A stretch of DNA of 8,878 nt, from positions 1 through 8,878 of the forward strand of contig JBEKLJ010000147.1 in assembly GCA_050010255.1 (NCBI GenBank). Direction: 5' to 3'. Numbering within the stretch: position 1 is the stretch's first letter; the number at the start of each line of letters is the position of its first letter. A program made the position numbers and the translations under genes. Of the stretch, positions 1 to 6,712 are shown one piece after another. The stretch is from JBEKLJ01 sp050010255. GTDB lineage: Bacteria > Acidobacteriota > Terriglobia > Bryobacterales > Bryobacteraceae. Below the pieces are notes generated by a model, which made no database searches, was not told the DNA's origin, and was given only the letters and a program-made list of their open reading frames with translations.

Positions 1-266
1 TGCCGCACTCGCGCATCCTGATCCATCAGCCCTCCATGAGCGGCTTGGCCGGACAGGCGGCGGACATCGACATCTACGCCCGGGAAATCCTCCGCATGCG
101 CGAGATGCTCAACCTGATCCTGGCCGAATCGACCGGCCAGCCGGTGGACCGCATCGCTCGGGACGTCGATCGCGACTACATCATGGACCCGGAGCAGGCG
201 CAGGATTACGGGATGATCGACCGCGTGATCACCAGCCGCGAGCTCACGCCAGTGGTCAAGATTTAG
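1..266 (+). CDS. clpP: ATP-dependent Clp protease proteolytic subunit, C-terminal part
   Basis: This is the 3' end of a ClpP gene; the reading frame is open from base 3 and the 5' part lies outside the window. ClpP is the serine peptidase that forms a double-heptamer chamber and degrades proteins unfolded by ClpX or ClpA/C. The visible 88 residues begin PHSRILIHQP, and the His of this IHQP motif is the catalytic histidine. They continue through the handle helix (GQAADIDIYAREIL) to RDVDRDY, whose last Asp aligns with the catalytic Asp (Asp171 of mature E. coli ClpP), and end in the usual YGMIDRVI. The catalytic Ser lies upstream of the window. Between HQP and GQA there are six residues (SMSGLA), against five in E. 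coli ClpP as I recall it. No clpX follows, although clpP-clpX pairs are common; the next + strand gene is unrelated. Identification is very secure. Confidence 0.96.
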   Translation, partial: PHSRILIHQPSMSGLAGQAADIDIYAREILRMREMLNLILAESTGQPVDRIARDVDRDYIMDPEQAQDYGMIDRVITSRELTPVVKI

Positions 267-294
267 CCCCCATAGCCCCCTGGCCGGGCGCTGC

Positions 295-310
295 CGGCAT
301 CAGCATGCCG
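295..310 (+). terminator. Weak hairpin downstream of clpP, possible terminator
   Basis: CGGCAT and ATGCCG form a perfect 6-bp stem closed by the tetraloop CAGC, 28 nt after the clpP stop codon. There is no T-run after it, so it may be an RNA 3'-end stabiliser or a poor intrinsic terminator. The position between clpP and a gene with its own apparent promoter supports a transcript end here. This is inference from sequence only. Confidence 0.22.
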
Positions 311-392
311 CTGGCGACTCAGCGGCGCCATCGGCTCGCGGCTGACGACTCACCCGAGAGCCCCCACGGCCCGAGCGACGGCGGCGTCTTCG

Positions 393-398
393 TACAAT
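393..398 (+). promoter_or_regulatory. Candidate -10 box TACAAT for the DinB-like gene
   Basis: TACAAT is followed by GGCGGAT and then ATG at 406. A start site 7-8 nt after the hexamer would fall on or next to that ATG, giving a leaderless mRNA. No convincing TTGACA-like -35 element is visible. The same 9-mer TACAATGGC occurs upstream of the aldo/keto-reductase-like gene and of rpoD, in sense orientation each time. Confidence 0.4.
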
Positions 399-405
399 GG
401 CGGAT

Positions 406-891
406 ATGAGTACCTCCGACCCGGGTTGCGTCTTCCTTCGGCACGCTCTGGCGACCCTCGCGTATCGCGGCGGGAAGGCGCTACGCGGCGCTTCCGCGGA
501 GTTCGGCGGCTTTCGCCCGGCCCCGGCCAGCCGAACGCCGGCCGAGATTCTGGCGCACATCGCAGACCTGCTCGACTGGAGCCTGGCGCTCGCCGACGGC
601 CGGCACAAGTGGCATGACTCGGCTCCGCTGGCGTGGGATCGCGGGGTGGCGCGCTTCTTCTCCGCGCTGGAGGCAGTGGACGCGCGGCTGGCATCGGGAG
701 CGCCGCTCGGAGTCCCGGCTGAGCGGCTCTTCCAGGGCCCAATCGCCGATGCGCTGACGCACGTCGGGCAGATCGCGATGCTGCGGCGGATGGCCGGCGC
801 GCCGGTCCGCGCAGAGAACTACGTTATGGCGGACATTGTCGCCGGGCGCGTCGGCCCGGAGCAATCGCCGCCGCGACGCGAGTTCGACTGA
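406..891 (+). CDS. DinB-like four-helix-bundle protein (putative metal-dependent)
   Basis: A protein of 161 residues from this start, resembling the DinB/YfiT-like superfamily of four-helix bundles that bind a metal through a His triad; some members are thiol-dependent transferases. Visible hallmarks are a His in AEILAHIADLLDW (about residue 51) and the late-helix motif ADALTHVGQIAMLRR (His about residue 119). In the usual HxxxH of this helix the first His is replaced by Asp here, so the metal ligands may be His/Asp/His. The C-terminal ENYVMADIVAGRVG is a tail I associate with acidobacterial members. The frame also has an ATG at 397, but that codon lies inside a TACAAT box. I prefer 406, which would be leaderless; neither start has a Shine-Dalgarno sequence. 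No substrate can be inferred, and the neighbours give no pathway context. The family call is fairly secure, the biochemical role unknown. Confidence 0.75.
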   Translation: MSTSDPGCVFLRHALATLAYRGGKALRGASAEFGGFRPAPASRTPAEILAHIADLLDWSLALADGRHKWHDSAPLAWDRGVARFFSALEAVDARLASGAPLGVPAERLFQGPIADALTHVGQIAMLRRMAGAPVRAENYVMADIVAGRVGPEQSPPRREFD

Positions 892-945
892 GCGGGGAGC
901 GAGCAGAGCGGCTCACGCACCTCCGCTCGGCATCGAGATCAGGCG

Positions 946-978
946 CGGAACGGGATAGCGCAGATCCTCGCTGTTCCG
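946..978. other. Imperfect inverted repeat between convergent genes
   Basis: CGGAAC (946-951) pairs with GTTCCG (973-978), and AGCG (957-960) pairs with CGCT (969-972), leaving a 5-nt bulge on one side and an 8-nt loop. It lies in the 94-nt gap between the DinB-like gene (+) and the FtsB/DivIC gene (-), where a terminator for the + strand transcript would be expected. There is no T-tract, so confidence is low. Confidence 0.15.
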
Positions 979-985
979 GGGGTGG

Positions 986-1279
986 TTACCGATTTTGCCC
1001 GGGGACCACGATCGCCGTCTCGCCCTGGCGCTGGAGCTTCAGGCGCTTGCGAATCTCCAGTTCCTGCTCCGAACGGCTGTCCCGCAGCTTGCGGACGCGC
1101 TCCCGCTTTTCCTGGACCTCGCGGGCGAGGTCCGCGTTCTCCCCCTGGAGTTGGCGGATCACCTGCTGCTTCTTGCTGAGGTCGGCGACGCCCTGGGGCA
1201 CGCGGAAGCCCACGCACAGGCCCACGGCAATGGCAAACCAGATGAGCCCCCGACCTATGCGCGCTGCCGCCGATTTCAT
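986..1279 (-). CDS. FtsB/DivIC-type septum formation initiator protein
   Basis: A 97-residue bitopic membrane protein with the architecture of FtsB/DivIC, which joins FtsL and FtsQ/DivIB in the divisome and helps activate septal peptidoglycan synthesis. There is a short basic cytoplasmic N-terminus (residues 1-10), one membrane helix (about 11-27, GLIWFAIAVGLCVGF) and a charged periplasmic coiled coil (about 31-70, rich in Gln, Glu, Arg and Leu). The tail IRKRLKLQRQGETAIVVP (77-93) matches the conserved end of the family, where a short helix is followed by a GE-hydrophobic-P motif. Length is typical. The ATG at 1279 begins MKSAAARIGRG. Just upstream is ATGTAGGG, which contains a start-stop pair and offers only a weak Shine-Dalgarno. 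In many bacteria this gene follows eno; here it stands alone, divergent from cutA. FtsB and DivIC cannot be separated by sequence alone. Confidence 0.85.
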   Translation of the reverse strand: MKSAAARIGRGLIWFAIAVGLCVGFRVPQGVADLSKKQQVIRQLQGENADLAREVQEKRERVRKLRDSRSEQELEIRKRLKLQRQGETAIVVPGQNR

Positions 1280-1290
1280 CCCTACATTTG

Positions 1291-1298
1291 TTTATAAT
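1291..1298. promoter_or_regulatory. Overlapping divergent -10 boxes for FtsB/DivIC gene and cutA
   Basis: An AT-rich island in GC-rich DNA reads TTTATAAT. On the + strand it contains a perfect TATAAT (1293-1298), which would start the cutA transcript near 1305 and leave a leader of about 100 nt. On the - strand the same bases read TATAAA (1296-1291), which would start the septum gene near 1284, a few nt from its ATG. No clear -35 box is seen for either. If both work, the two polymerases compete for the same base pairs. Confidence 0.4.
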
Positions 1299-1315
1299 CC
1301 TGTTTGGACTCATGC

Positions 1316-1390
1316 GCCAGAGAATTCTGGCCGTGCGCACTCGAATTGCCACAACTTTCTTTCGCGCCGGCTCGAACGCGCCGCCGGCGC
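1316..1390 (+). promoter_or_regulatory. Structured cutA leader with two hairpins before the ribosome-binding site
   Basis: Two perfect stems lie in the inferred cutA 5' leader. The first is GCCAGA (1316-1321) with TCTGGC (1326-1331) around loop GAAT. The second is GCGCCGGC (1364-1371) with GCCGGCGC (1383-1390) around an 11-nt loop, and it ends 3 nt before the AGGAG ribosome-binding site. Between them is a pyrimidine-rich stretch (ACTTTCTTTC). I recognise no known riboswitch; a folding control on translation is inference. Confidence 0.3.
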
Positions 1391-1393
1391 CGT

Positions 1394-1398
1394 AGGAG
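1394..1398 (+). promoter_or_regulatory. Ribosome-binding site of cutA
   Basis: AGGAG lies 8 nt before the ATG at 1407. It fixes the cutA start, because the frame stays open far upstream, back across the antisense septum gene. Confidence 0.75.
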
Positions 1399-1406
1399 CG
1401 AGTTGG

Positions 1407-1742
1407 ATGACAGATAAGATCGTGGTGCTCTCCACTTGCGGCTCGGCCGGGGAAGCCGAGAAGATCGCGCGGGACCTCGTCGAACGGCGCCTGGCCGCCT
1501 GCGTCAACGTCGTTCCGGGCGTCCGCAGCATCTACCGCTGGAAGGGCGCCATCGAGCAAGCGGAGGAGTGGCTGCTCATCATCAAGACCGCCCGCGCGCG
1601 CTTCGAGCCGCTTCGGGCTCAGTTGCGCGCCCTGCACTCTTACGAAACGCCCGAGATCATCGCGCTGCCTATCGTCGGCGGCATCGAGTCCTACCTGAGC
1701 TGGATCGCCGAGTCGGTGGCGCAGCCGACCAGCGGGGTCTGA
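1407..1742 (+). CDS. cutA: CutA family protein (divalent-cation tolerance)
   Basis: A 111-residue protein of the CutA1 family, small cytoplasmic trimers with a PII-like ferredoxin fold. E. coli cutA was linked to copper tolerance, but the biochemical role is unsettled, so the name should be read as a family label. Conserved elements are all present: the first strand IVVLSTCGS, then ERRLAACVNVVPGVRSIYRWKG (about residues 26-47), the EEWLLIIKT strand (53-61), and HSYETPEIIALPI (77-89) followed by YLSWI (96-100). Length is typical. The ATG at 1407 has AGGAG at good spacing. Upstream frame extensions overlap the antisense septum gene and carry no family sequence. The stop codon TGA (1740-1742) is immediately followed by the stop codon of the converging gene, so the two transcripts must overlap. 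Its leader looks structured. Confidence 0.93.
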   Translation: MTDKIVVLSTCGSAGEAEKIARDLVERRLAACVNVVPGVRSIYRWKGAIEQAEEWLLIIKTARARFEPLRAQLRALHSYETPEIIALPIVGGIESYLSWIAESVAQPTSGV

Positions 1743-2687
1743 TCACACCCAGCGCCACTGGCGGAGCCAGGCGGGAGCGCGGTCCCACATTCCGGCAGCC
1801 GCCCAGGCCAGCTCGGCGCGCTCTGCCTCATCCAGCTCGCCTCCATCCGCGGCCGCACGGGAGGAGTTGTCGAGCTGCTCCACGCTGGCCAGCCCCGGCA
1901 GGACCGCCGTAAGGGCGGGGTTCGCCAGAATATGCCGCAGCGCCAGCCGGGCGCGCCGGTTGTCGGCCTCCGCATCGTCCCCGCGAAACAGCGCCGCGTC
2001 GGCGAAGGGCTTGATGGCGATCGCGCCGGTGGCGTGCTTCCTGATCGCTTCGAACAGGCTGCCCTGGGACCGCTCGGCCGAGCCGGCGGTATACGGGAAC
2101 AGGACCACCTCGACCTGGTCGGGGAAACGGCTCAGGAAGAACTCCAACCAGGGCCGGTCATGGCTGGAGACGCCGGTGAAGCGCGCCAGGCCCCGCCGCT
2201 TGGCCAGGGCCAGCCCCTCCACGACCGCCTCTTCCACCCGCCGCCGCTCGTCCGCGTCCGTGAGGCCGTCCACGGGCAGCGAGATCCGCCACAGGTCGAT
2301 CCAGTCCAGCCCGGCCTCGCGCAGCCCCAGCTCCAGCCCTTCGACGAGCCGCCGCGCCGTGCGCCACTCGGGGCAGCGCGGCTCGCGCGTGTGCCAGGAG
2401 TAGCCGAAGTACATGCGGTCGCGCCGCCCCTGGAGCAGCTTCGCGTAGGCCAGGATCTCCGCTGGCGCGCAGGCGTCGATGTAGTTGACGCCCAGCTCGA
2501 TGGCCCGGCTGAGGAGCTGGTCGCGGTTGCGGAGGAAGTCCGGCGAGCGGATGTTCTCGTAATCGCGCTCGTCGTAGCCGGAACCCTCGAACGGCCGGCC
2601 CAGCGCGACCGCCAGGCGCTTCCAGTGCCCGCCCAGCGCCACAACGGACAGGCTCAGCCCGGTTCTGCCCAGCTTGCGGTATTCCAT
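1743..2687 (-). CDS. Aldo/keto reductase-like protein with degenerate active site
   Basis: A 314-residue protein with the AKR (TIM-barrel) layout: MEYRKLGRTGLSLSVVALGG at the N-terminus, VNYIDA (67-72), LDWIDLWRISLP (127-138), TGVSSHD (171-177), IAIKPF (223-228) and the cofactor-side C-terminus ILANPALTAVLPGLASVEQLDN (253-274). Active AKRs use Asp, Tyr, Lys and His. The Asp is kept (D71), but the Tyr position falls in APAEILAYAK with no Tyr at the expected spacing. The Lys of the usual TK reads YS (S97), and the His of the usual lDlyqiHxP reads Ser (S136). Reductase activity is therefore doubtful; it may be a pseudoenzyme or have a changed chemistry. The reading frame is intact, so it is not an obvious pseudogene. 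The Cys-rich Fe-S tail of some AKRs is absent. It has its own -10-like box, 67 nt after bshB1. Confidence 0.85.
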   Translation of the reverse strand: MEYRKLGRTGLSLSVVALGGHWKRLAVALGRPFEGSGYDERDYENIRSPDFLRNRDQLLSRAIELGVNYIDACAPAEILAYAKLLQGRRDRMYFGYSWHTREPRCPEWRTARRLVEGLELGLREAGLDWIDLWRISLPVDGLTDADERRRVEEAVVEGLALAKRRGLARFTGVSSHDRPWLEFFLSRFPDQVEVVLFPYTAGSAERSQGSLFEAIRKHATGAIAIKPFADAALFRGDDAEADNRRARLALRHILANPALTAVLPGLASVEQLDNSSRAAADGGELDEAERAELAWAAAGMWDRAPAWLRQWRWV

Positions 2688-2699
2688 CGCCCAGCGGCC

Positions 2700-2705
2700 A
2701 TTGTA
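2700..2705 (-). promoter_or_regulatory. Candidate -10 box TACAAT for the aldo/keto-reductase-like gene
   Basis: On the - strand the sequence reads TACAATGGC, then CGCTGGGCG, then the ATG at 2687. A start site about 7 nt after the hexamer leaves a leader of only about 6 nt. No -35 box is evident. This is the second copy of the TACAATGGC 9-mer in the window. Confidence 0.4.
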
Positions 2706-2726
2706 GCCGCGTTGCCATGGCCCCCG

Positions 2727-2743
2727 CGGCCGTGGCGCGGCCG
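2727..2743. terminator. GC-rich hairpin after bshB1, possible terminator
   Basis: CGGCCG, a 5-nt spacer and CGGCCG form a 6-bp stem about 11 nt after the bshB1 stop codon, and just upstream of the -10-like box of the next gene. No T-run follows on the - strand, so it would be an incomplete terminator, or just one of many GC palindromes expected in this base composition. Confidence 0.2.
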
Positions 2744-2754
2744 GCCCGGCGCCG

Positions 2755-3459
2755 CTACAGGCTCCGCACGCCCAGCGCCATCACGTCGTCCACCCGCATC
2801 GTCTCTTTCGCCACGAAGGGCTCGCCGTAACGGACGCCGATCAGGTTGCCGTAGAACCGCGCGATGGAGGCGTGCCGTTCCCGAATCTCCTCCCGGTCCG
2901 GGAAATCGCCGCTCTCGGCGGCCGGGCCGTACTGCGACTCGTAACAGAACAGCGCCGCCATCCGGCGCTCGAACTCCGCCGAGATGTCCACGACGAAGGA
3001 AGGCGTGACGTTGGCGTAGAGTGAGGAGTAGATCAGCTTGAAGGGGCGATGGGGCTCGCTGGCGGGGTCGAGCTTCTTCAAGCCGGCCAGGAAGCAGGCT
3101 TCGTAAGCCAGCTCCCCGGCGCGGTAGTGGTCGGGGTGCCGCGCCTCCCAGTAGGGCGCGATCACCACGCGCGGCCGCAGCCGCCGGATCTCCATGGCCA
3201 GGGTCATCCGGGCGGAGAGCGTGTTCTCCAGGCGCGCGTCGGGCAGGTGCAGGTTGCCCCGCCATTCCAGCAGCAGCTCCCGCGCCGCGGCCTCCGCCTC
3301 CCGGAGCCGTACCTCGGGGCTGCCGCGCGTGCCCATGTCGCCCGCCGTCAGGTCGAGGACGCCGCTGCGGTAACCCAACTCGGTCATCTTGAGCAGCGTG
3401 CCGCCGCAAGTCTGCTCAACGTCGTCGGGGTGCGCGGCAATGGCCAGCAAATCGAGCAT
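2755..3459 (-). CDS. bshB1: Bacillithiol biosynthesis deacetylase BshB1
   Basis: A 234-residue PIG-L/LmbE-family zinc deacetylase. The BshB1 branch removes the acetyl group from N-acetylglucosaminyl-malate, the second step of bacillithiol synthesis between BshA and BshC, in the cytoplasm. The zinc motif AHPDDVE gives His10 and Asp13 with the catalytic Asp12, and HPDH (108-111) gives the third ligand, His111. TAGDMGTRGSPEVRLREA (38-55) and the C-terminal YGEPFVAKETMRVDDVMALGVRSL (211-234) fit the BshB1 branch rather than MshB or general LmbE proteins. The ATG at 3459 is 3 nt after the rhomboid stop codon, with GGTGA overlapping the end of that gene as a weak ribosome-binding site, so the two are an operon. 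No bshA or bshC is in view. The deacetylase family is certain; the exact substrate is inferred. Confidence 0.9.
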   Translation of the reverse strand: MLDLLAIAAHPDDVEQTCGGTLLKMTELGYRSGVLDLTAGDMGTRGSPEVRLREAEAAARELLLEWRGNLHLPDARLENTLSARMTLAMEIRRLRPRVVIAPYWEARHPDHYRAGELAYEACFLAGLKKLDPASEPHRPFKLIYSSLYANVTPSFVVDISAEFERRMAALFCYESQYGPAAESGDFPDREEIRERHASIARFYGNLIGVRYGEPFVAKETMRVDDVMALGVRSL

Positions 3460-3462
3460 AAA

Positions 3463-4131
3463 TCACCAGTGGAGCTCGGATCGCAGCCGGTAGCGCGGCC
3501 GCGTCGGCAGAATCCAGATCAGCACCACTCCGGCCAGGAAGCCGCCCACGTGGGCGAACCACGCCACGCCCTGCTGGGAGATTTGCGAGTAGACCACCGA
3601 GCCGAGCCCGCTGAAGATCTGGAGGACGAACCAGTAGACCAGCACGACGGCCGCCGGCAGCTCGAAGGTCGTCAGGAAAACGAAGACCGGCACCAGCGTC
3701 AGAATGCGCGCGTGCGGGTACTTCACCAGGTAGGCGCCCATGACGCCGGCGATCGCGCCGCTGGCGCCAATGGCGGGCAGGTGCGAGCCGGCGTTGGCGG
3801 CGATGTGCGCCAAGCCCGCGGCGACGCCGCAGAGCAGATAGAACAGCAGGTACCGCACGTGTCCCAGGATGTCCTCGACGTTGTCGCCGAAGATCCACAG
3901 AAACCACATGTTCCCGATGACATGCATCCAGCCGCCATGGAGGAACATCGAGGTGAGGAGCGACAGGTAGCTGAAGTGCTCCGGCACGACTCCGAAGGTG
4001 GCGATCAGGTGGTTGCGCGACCACGGGTCGAGCGAAAGCTCGTAAAAGAACGCGATCGCGTTGGCAACGATGATCAGGCTCGTGACGATCGGCGGCGACT
4101 CACTGCGTTCGGTGTCGCGAAGCGGGATCAT
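3463..4131 (-). CDS. Rhomboid family intramembrane serine protease
   Basis: A 222-residue polytopic membrane protein with complete rhomboid motifs. It begins MIPLRDTERSESPPIVTSLI, leading into a first membrane helix (about 14-32). SMFLHGGWMHVIGNMWFLWIFGD (61-83) contains the HxxxN pair His70/Asn74 that supports the oxyanion. GASGAIAGVMGAY (122-134) holds the nucleophile Ser124, and VAWFAHVGGFLAGV (189-202) holds the catalytic His194. Further hydrophobic helices lie around 92-112, 143-157 and 158-175, giving about six or seven membrane spans. The Ser-His dyad is intact, so proteolysis of membrane-anchored substrates is expected; the substrate is unknown. No good ribosome-binding site precedes the ATG, but the MIPLRD start is the usual one for this subfamily. 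It is the first gene of a rhomboid-bshB1 operon. Confidence 0.94.
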   Translation of the reverse strand: MIPLRDTERSESPPIVTSLIIVANAIAFFYELSLDPWSRNHLIATFGVVPEHFSYLSLLTSMFLHGGWMHVIGNMWFLWIFGDNVEDILGHVRYLLFYLLCGVAAGLAHIAANAGSHLPAIGASGAIAGVMGAYLVKYPHARILTLVPVFVFLTTFELPAAVVLVYWFVLQIFSGLGSVVYSQISQQGVAWFAHVGGFLAGVVLIWILPTRPRYRLRSELHW

Positions 4132-4209
4132 GCGGCGTCAGGCTCGGCGGGCGCGCGCGGCGTGGTTAGAGAATTCCAGCGCTTGGGGAACGGGCATCCG
4201 CTGGACAAC

Positions 4210-4218
4210 AGCATAGCA
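4210..4218 (-). promoter_or_regulatory. Candidate extended -10 for the rhomboid-bshB1 operon
   Basis: On the - strand the bases read TGC then TATGCT, an extended -10 (TGn before the hexamer). It would start transcription near 4203, leaving a leader of about 70 nt. No -35 box is apparent, as is allowed for extended -10 promoters. The 8-mer AGCATAGC on the + strand here is repeated at 4332-4339 in front of nadD. Confidence 0.3.
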
Positions 4219-4329
4219 GAATGCCCCGTGGAACACGTCACCCGCGGGCGGCTCCGGGCCCGACCCGGCCGCGCTCGCGCTGCCGCCTCGCGCCACTTGG
4301 CCGGGCCCGGCGACCGCGTCGAGGCACGC

Positions 4330-4342
4330 GTAGCATAGCTAC
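4330..4342 (+). promoter_or_regulatory. Inverted repeat and -10-like box abutting the nadD start
   Basis: GTAGC, ATA, GCTAC form a perfect interrupted inverted repeat whose last base directly precedes the nadD ATG. Inside it TAGCAT (4331-4336) is -10-like and would place the transcription start on the ATG itself, that is, a leaderless mRNA. No Shine-Dalgarno is present upstream. Either a promoter or a small operator would fit. Confidence 0.3.
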
Positions 4343-4957
4343 ATGGAGTTCTTCCGCCGCGCAACTGGCACACCCGCCCGGCTCGGCGTGTTCCCCGGCA
4401 CGTTCAACCCGCCCACACGCGCCCACGTCGCTCTCGCCGAAGCCGCACTGGCGGTTGTCGAAGAAGTCGTCTTCGTGCTGCCGCGCGCCTTCCCGCACAA
4501 GCCTTACGAGGGAGCGAGTTTCGAGGACCGCCTGCGGATGCTGGAGCTGGCCCTTCCGAGCCAGCCGCGCTTTTCGATTGCGGCCGCTTCGGGCGGCTTG
4601 TTCATTGAGATCGCGCGCGAATGCCGTGCCGCCTATGGCCCTCACGCCGAACTGTATTTCCTTTGCGGCCGCGACGCCGCCGACCGCGTCGTGACCTGGG
4701 ACTACGGCCGGGCGGGCGCGATCCGCGAGCAACTTTCCGAATACCGGTTGCTGGTGGCGCCGCGCGGCGGGCCGTACCAGCCTCCGCCGGAGCTGAGCGG
4801 CCGCATCCACGCGCTCCCGTTTCCAGGAGACTACCAGGAGGTTTCGGCGACGGAGGTGAGGGAGCGCATCCGCCGCGGCGAGCCGTGGGAGCACCTGGTG
4901 CCCGAGGCGATCGTCCGGATGGCCGGGAAGGTTTACGGCGTGCGGTGCAGCTCCTGA
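4343..4957 (+). CDS. nadD: NadD-type nicotinate-nucleotide adenylyltransferase
   Basis: A 204-residue nucleotidyltransferase with NadD features; NadD adenylates nicotinate mononucleotide to deamido-NAD in cytoplasmic NAD synthesis. The N-terminal nucleotide-binding segment GVFPGTFNPPTRAHVALAEAAL (15-36) holds a T/HxGH-type motif that here reads TRAH (25-28): the second His is kept, the first is Thr and the Gly is Ala. PHK (51-53), FEDRLRMLELAL (60-71), ELYFLCGRDAADRVVTWDYG (103-122) and the ISSTxVR equivalent VSATEVRERIRRGEPWEHLVPEAI (167-190) line up along a NadD/CoaD-like Rossmann fold, and length is normal. Because of the altered motif, a related nucleotidyltransferase with another mononucleotide substrate is possible. 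It is not beside the obgE/proA or rsfS genes that often flank nadD. It converges on rpoD with an 18-nt gap. Confidence 0.78.
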   Translation: MEFFRRATGTPARLGVFPGTFNPPTRAHVALAEAALAVVEEVVFVLPRAFPHKPYEGASFEDRLRMLELALPSQPRFSIAAASGGLFIEIARECRAAYGPHAELYFLCGRDAADRVVTWDYGRAGAIREQLSEYRLLVAPRGGPYQPPPELSGRIHALPFPGDYQEVSATEVRERIRRGEPWEHLVPEAIVRMAGKVYGVRCSS

Positions 4958-4975
4958 GCGCCCGCCCAGACCGGG

Positions 4976-6652
<1,677 letters not shown>

Positions 6653-6693
6653 CCCAACCCCATCACCCGGCAACCGCGGGACCAGCCCACGCC

Positions 6694-6699
6694 ATTGTA
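6694..6699 (-). promoter_or_regulatory. Candidate -10 box TACAAT in front of rpoD
   Basis: On the - strand TACAATGGCGTGGG sits between the dnaG stop and the rpoD start, the third copy of the TACAATGGC 9-mer. It could provide rpoD with a promoter independent of dnaG, starting near 6687 and leaving about 35 nt to the GTG. In a dnaG read-through transcript the ATG inside the box would instead open a 10-codon reading frame ending at 6663, just before the rpoD GTG. Confidence 0.35.
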
Positions 6700-6712
6700 C
6701 AACACCCGTTCC

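Noticed and set aside
1047..1406. Upstream in-frame extension of cutA
   Set aside because: The extra 120 codons lie antisense to the septum gene, contain no CutA sequence and precede a well-placed AGGAG-ATG. CutA proteins are about 110 residues long.
1932..3008. 358-codon + strand open frame antisense to the aldo/keto-reductase-like gene and bshB1
   Set aside because: Shadow of genuine - strand genes, with a Pro/Arg-rich composition and no motif.
3049..4338. 429-codon + strand open frame across bshB1, the rhomboid gene and the intergenic region
   Set aside because: It crosses two well-supported genes on the other strand and reads as Gln/Arg/His/Val-rich antisense translation. No ribosome-binding site or domain is seen.
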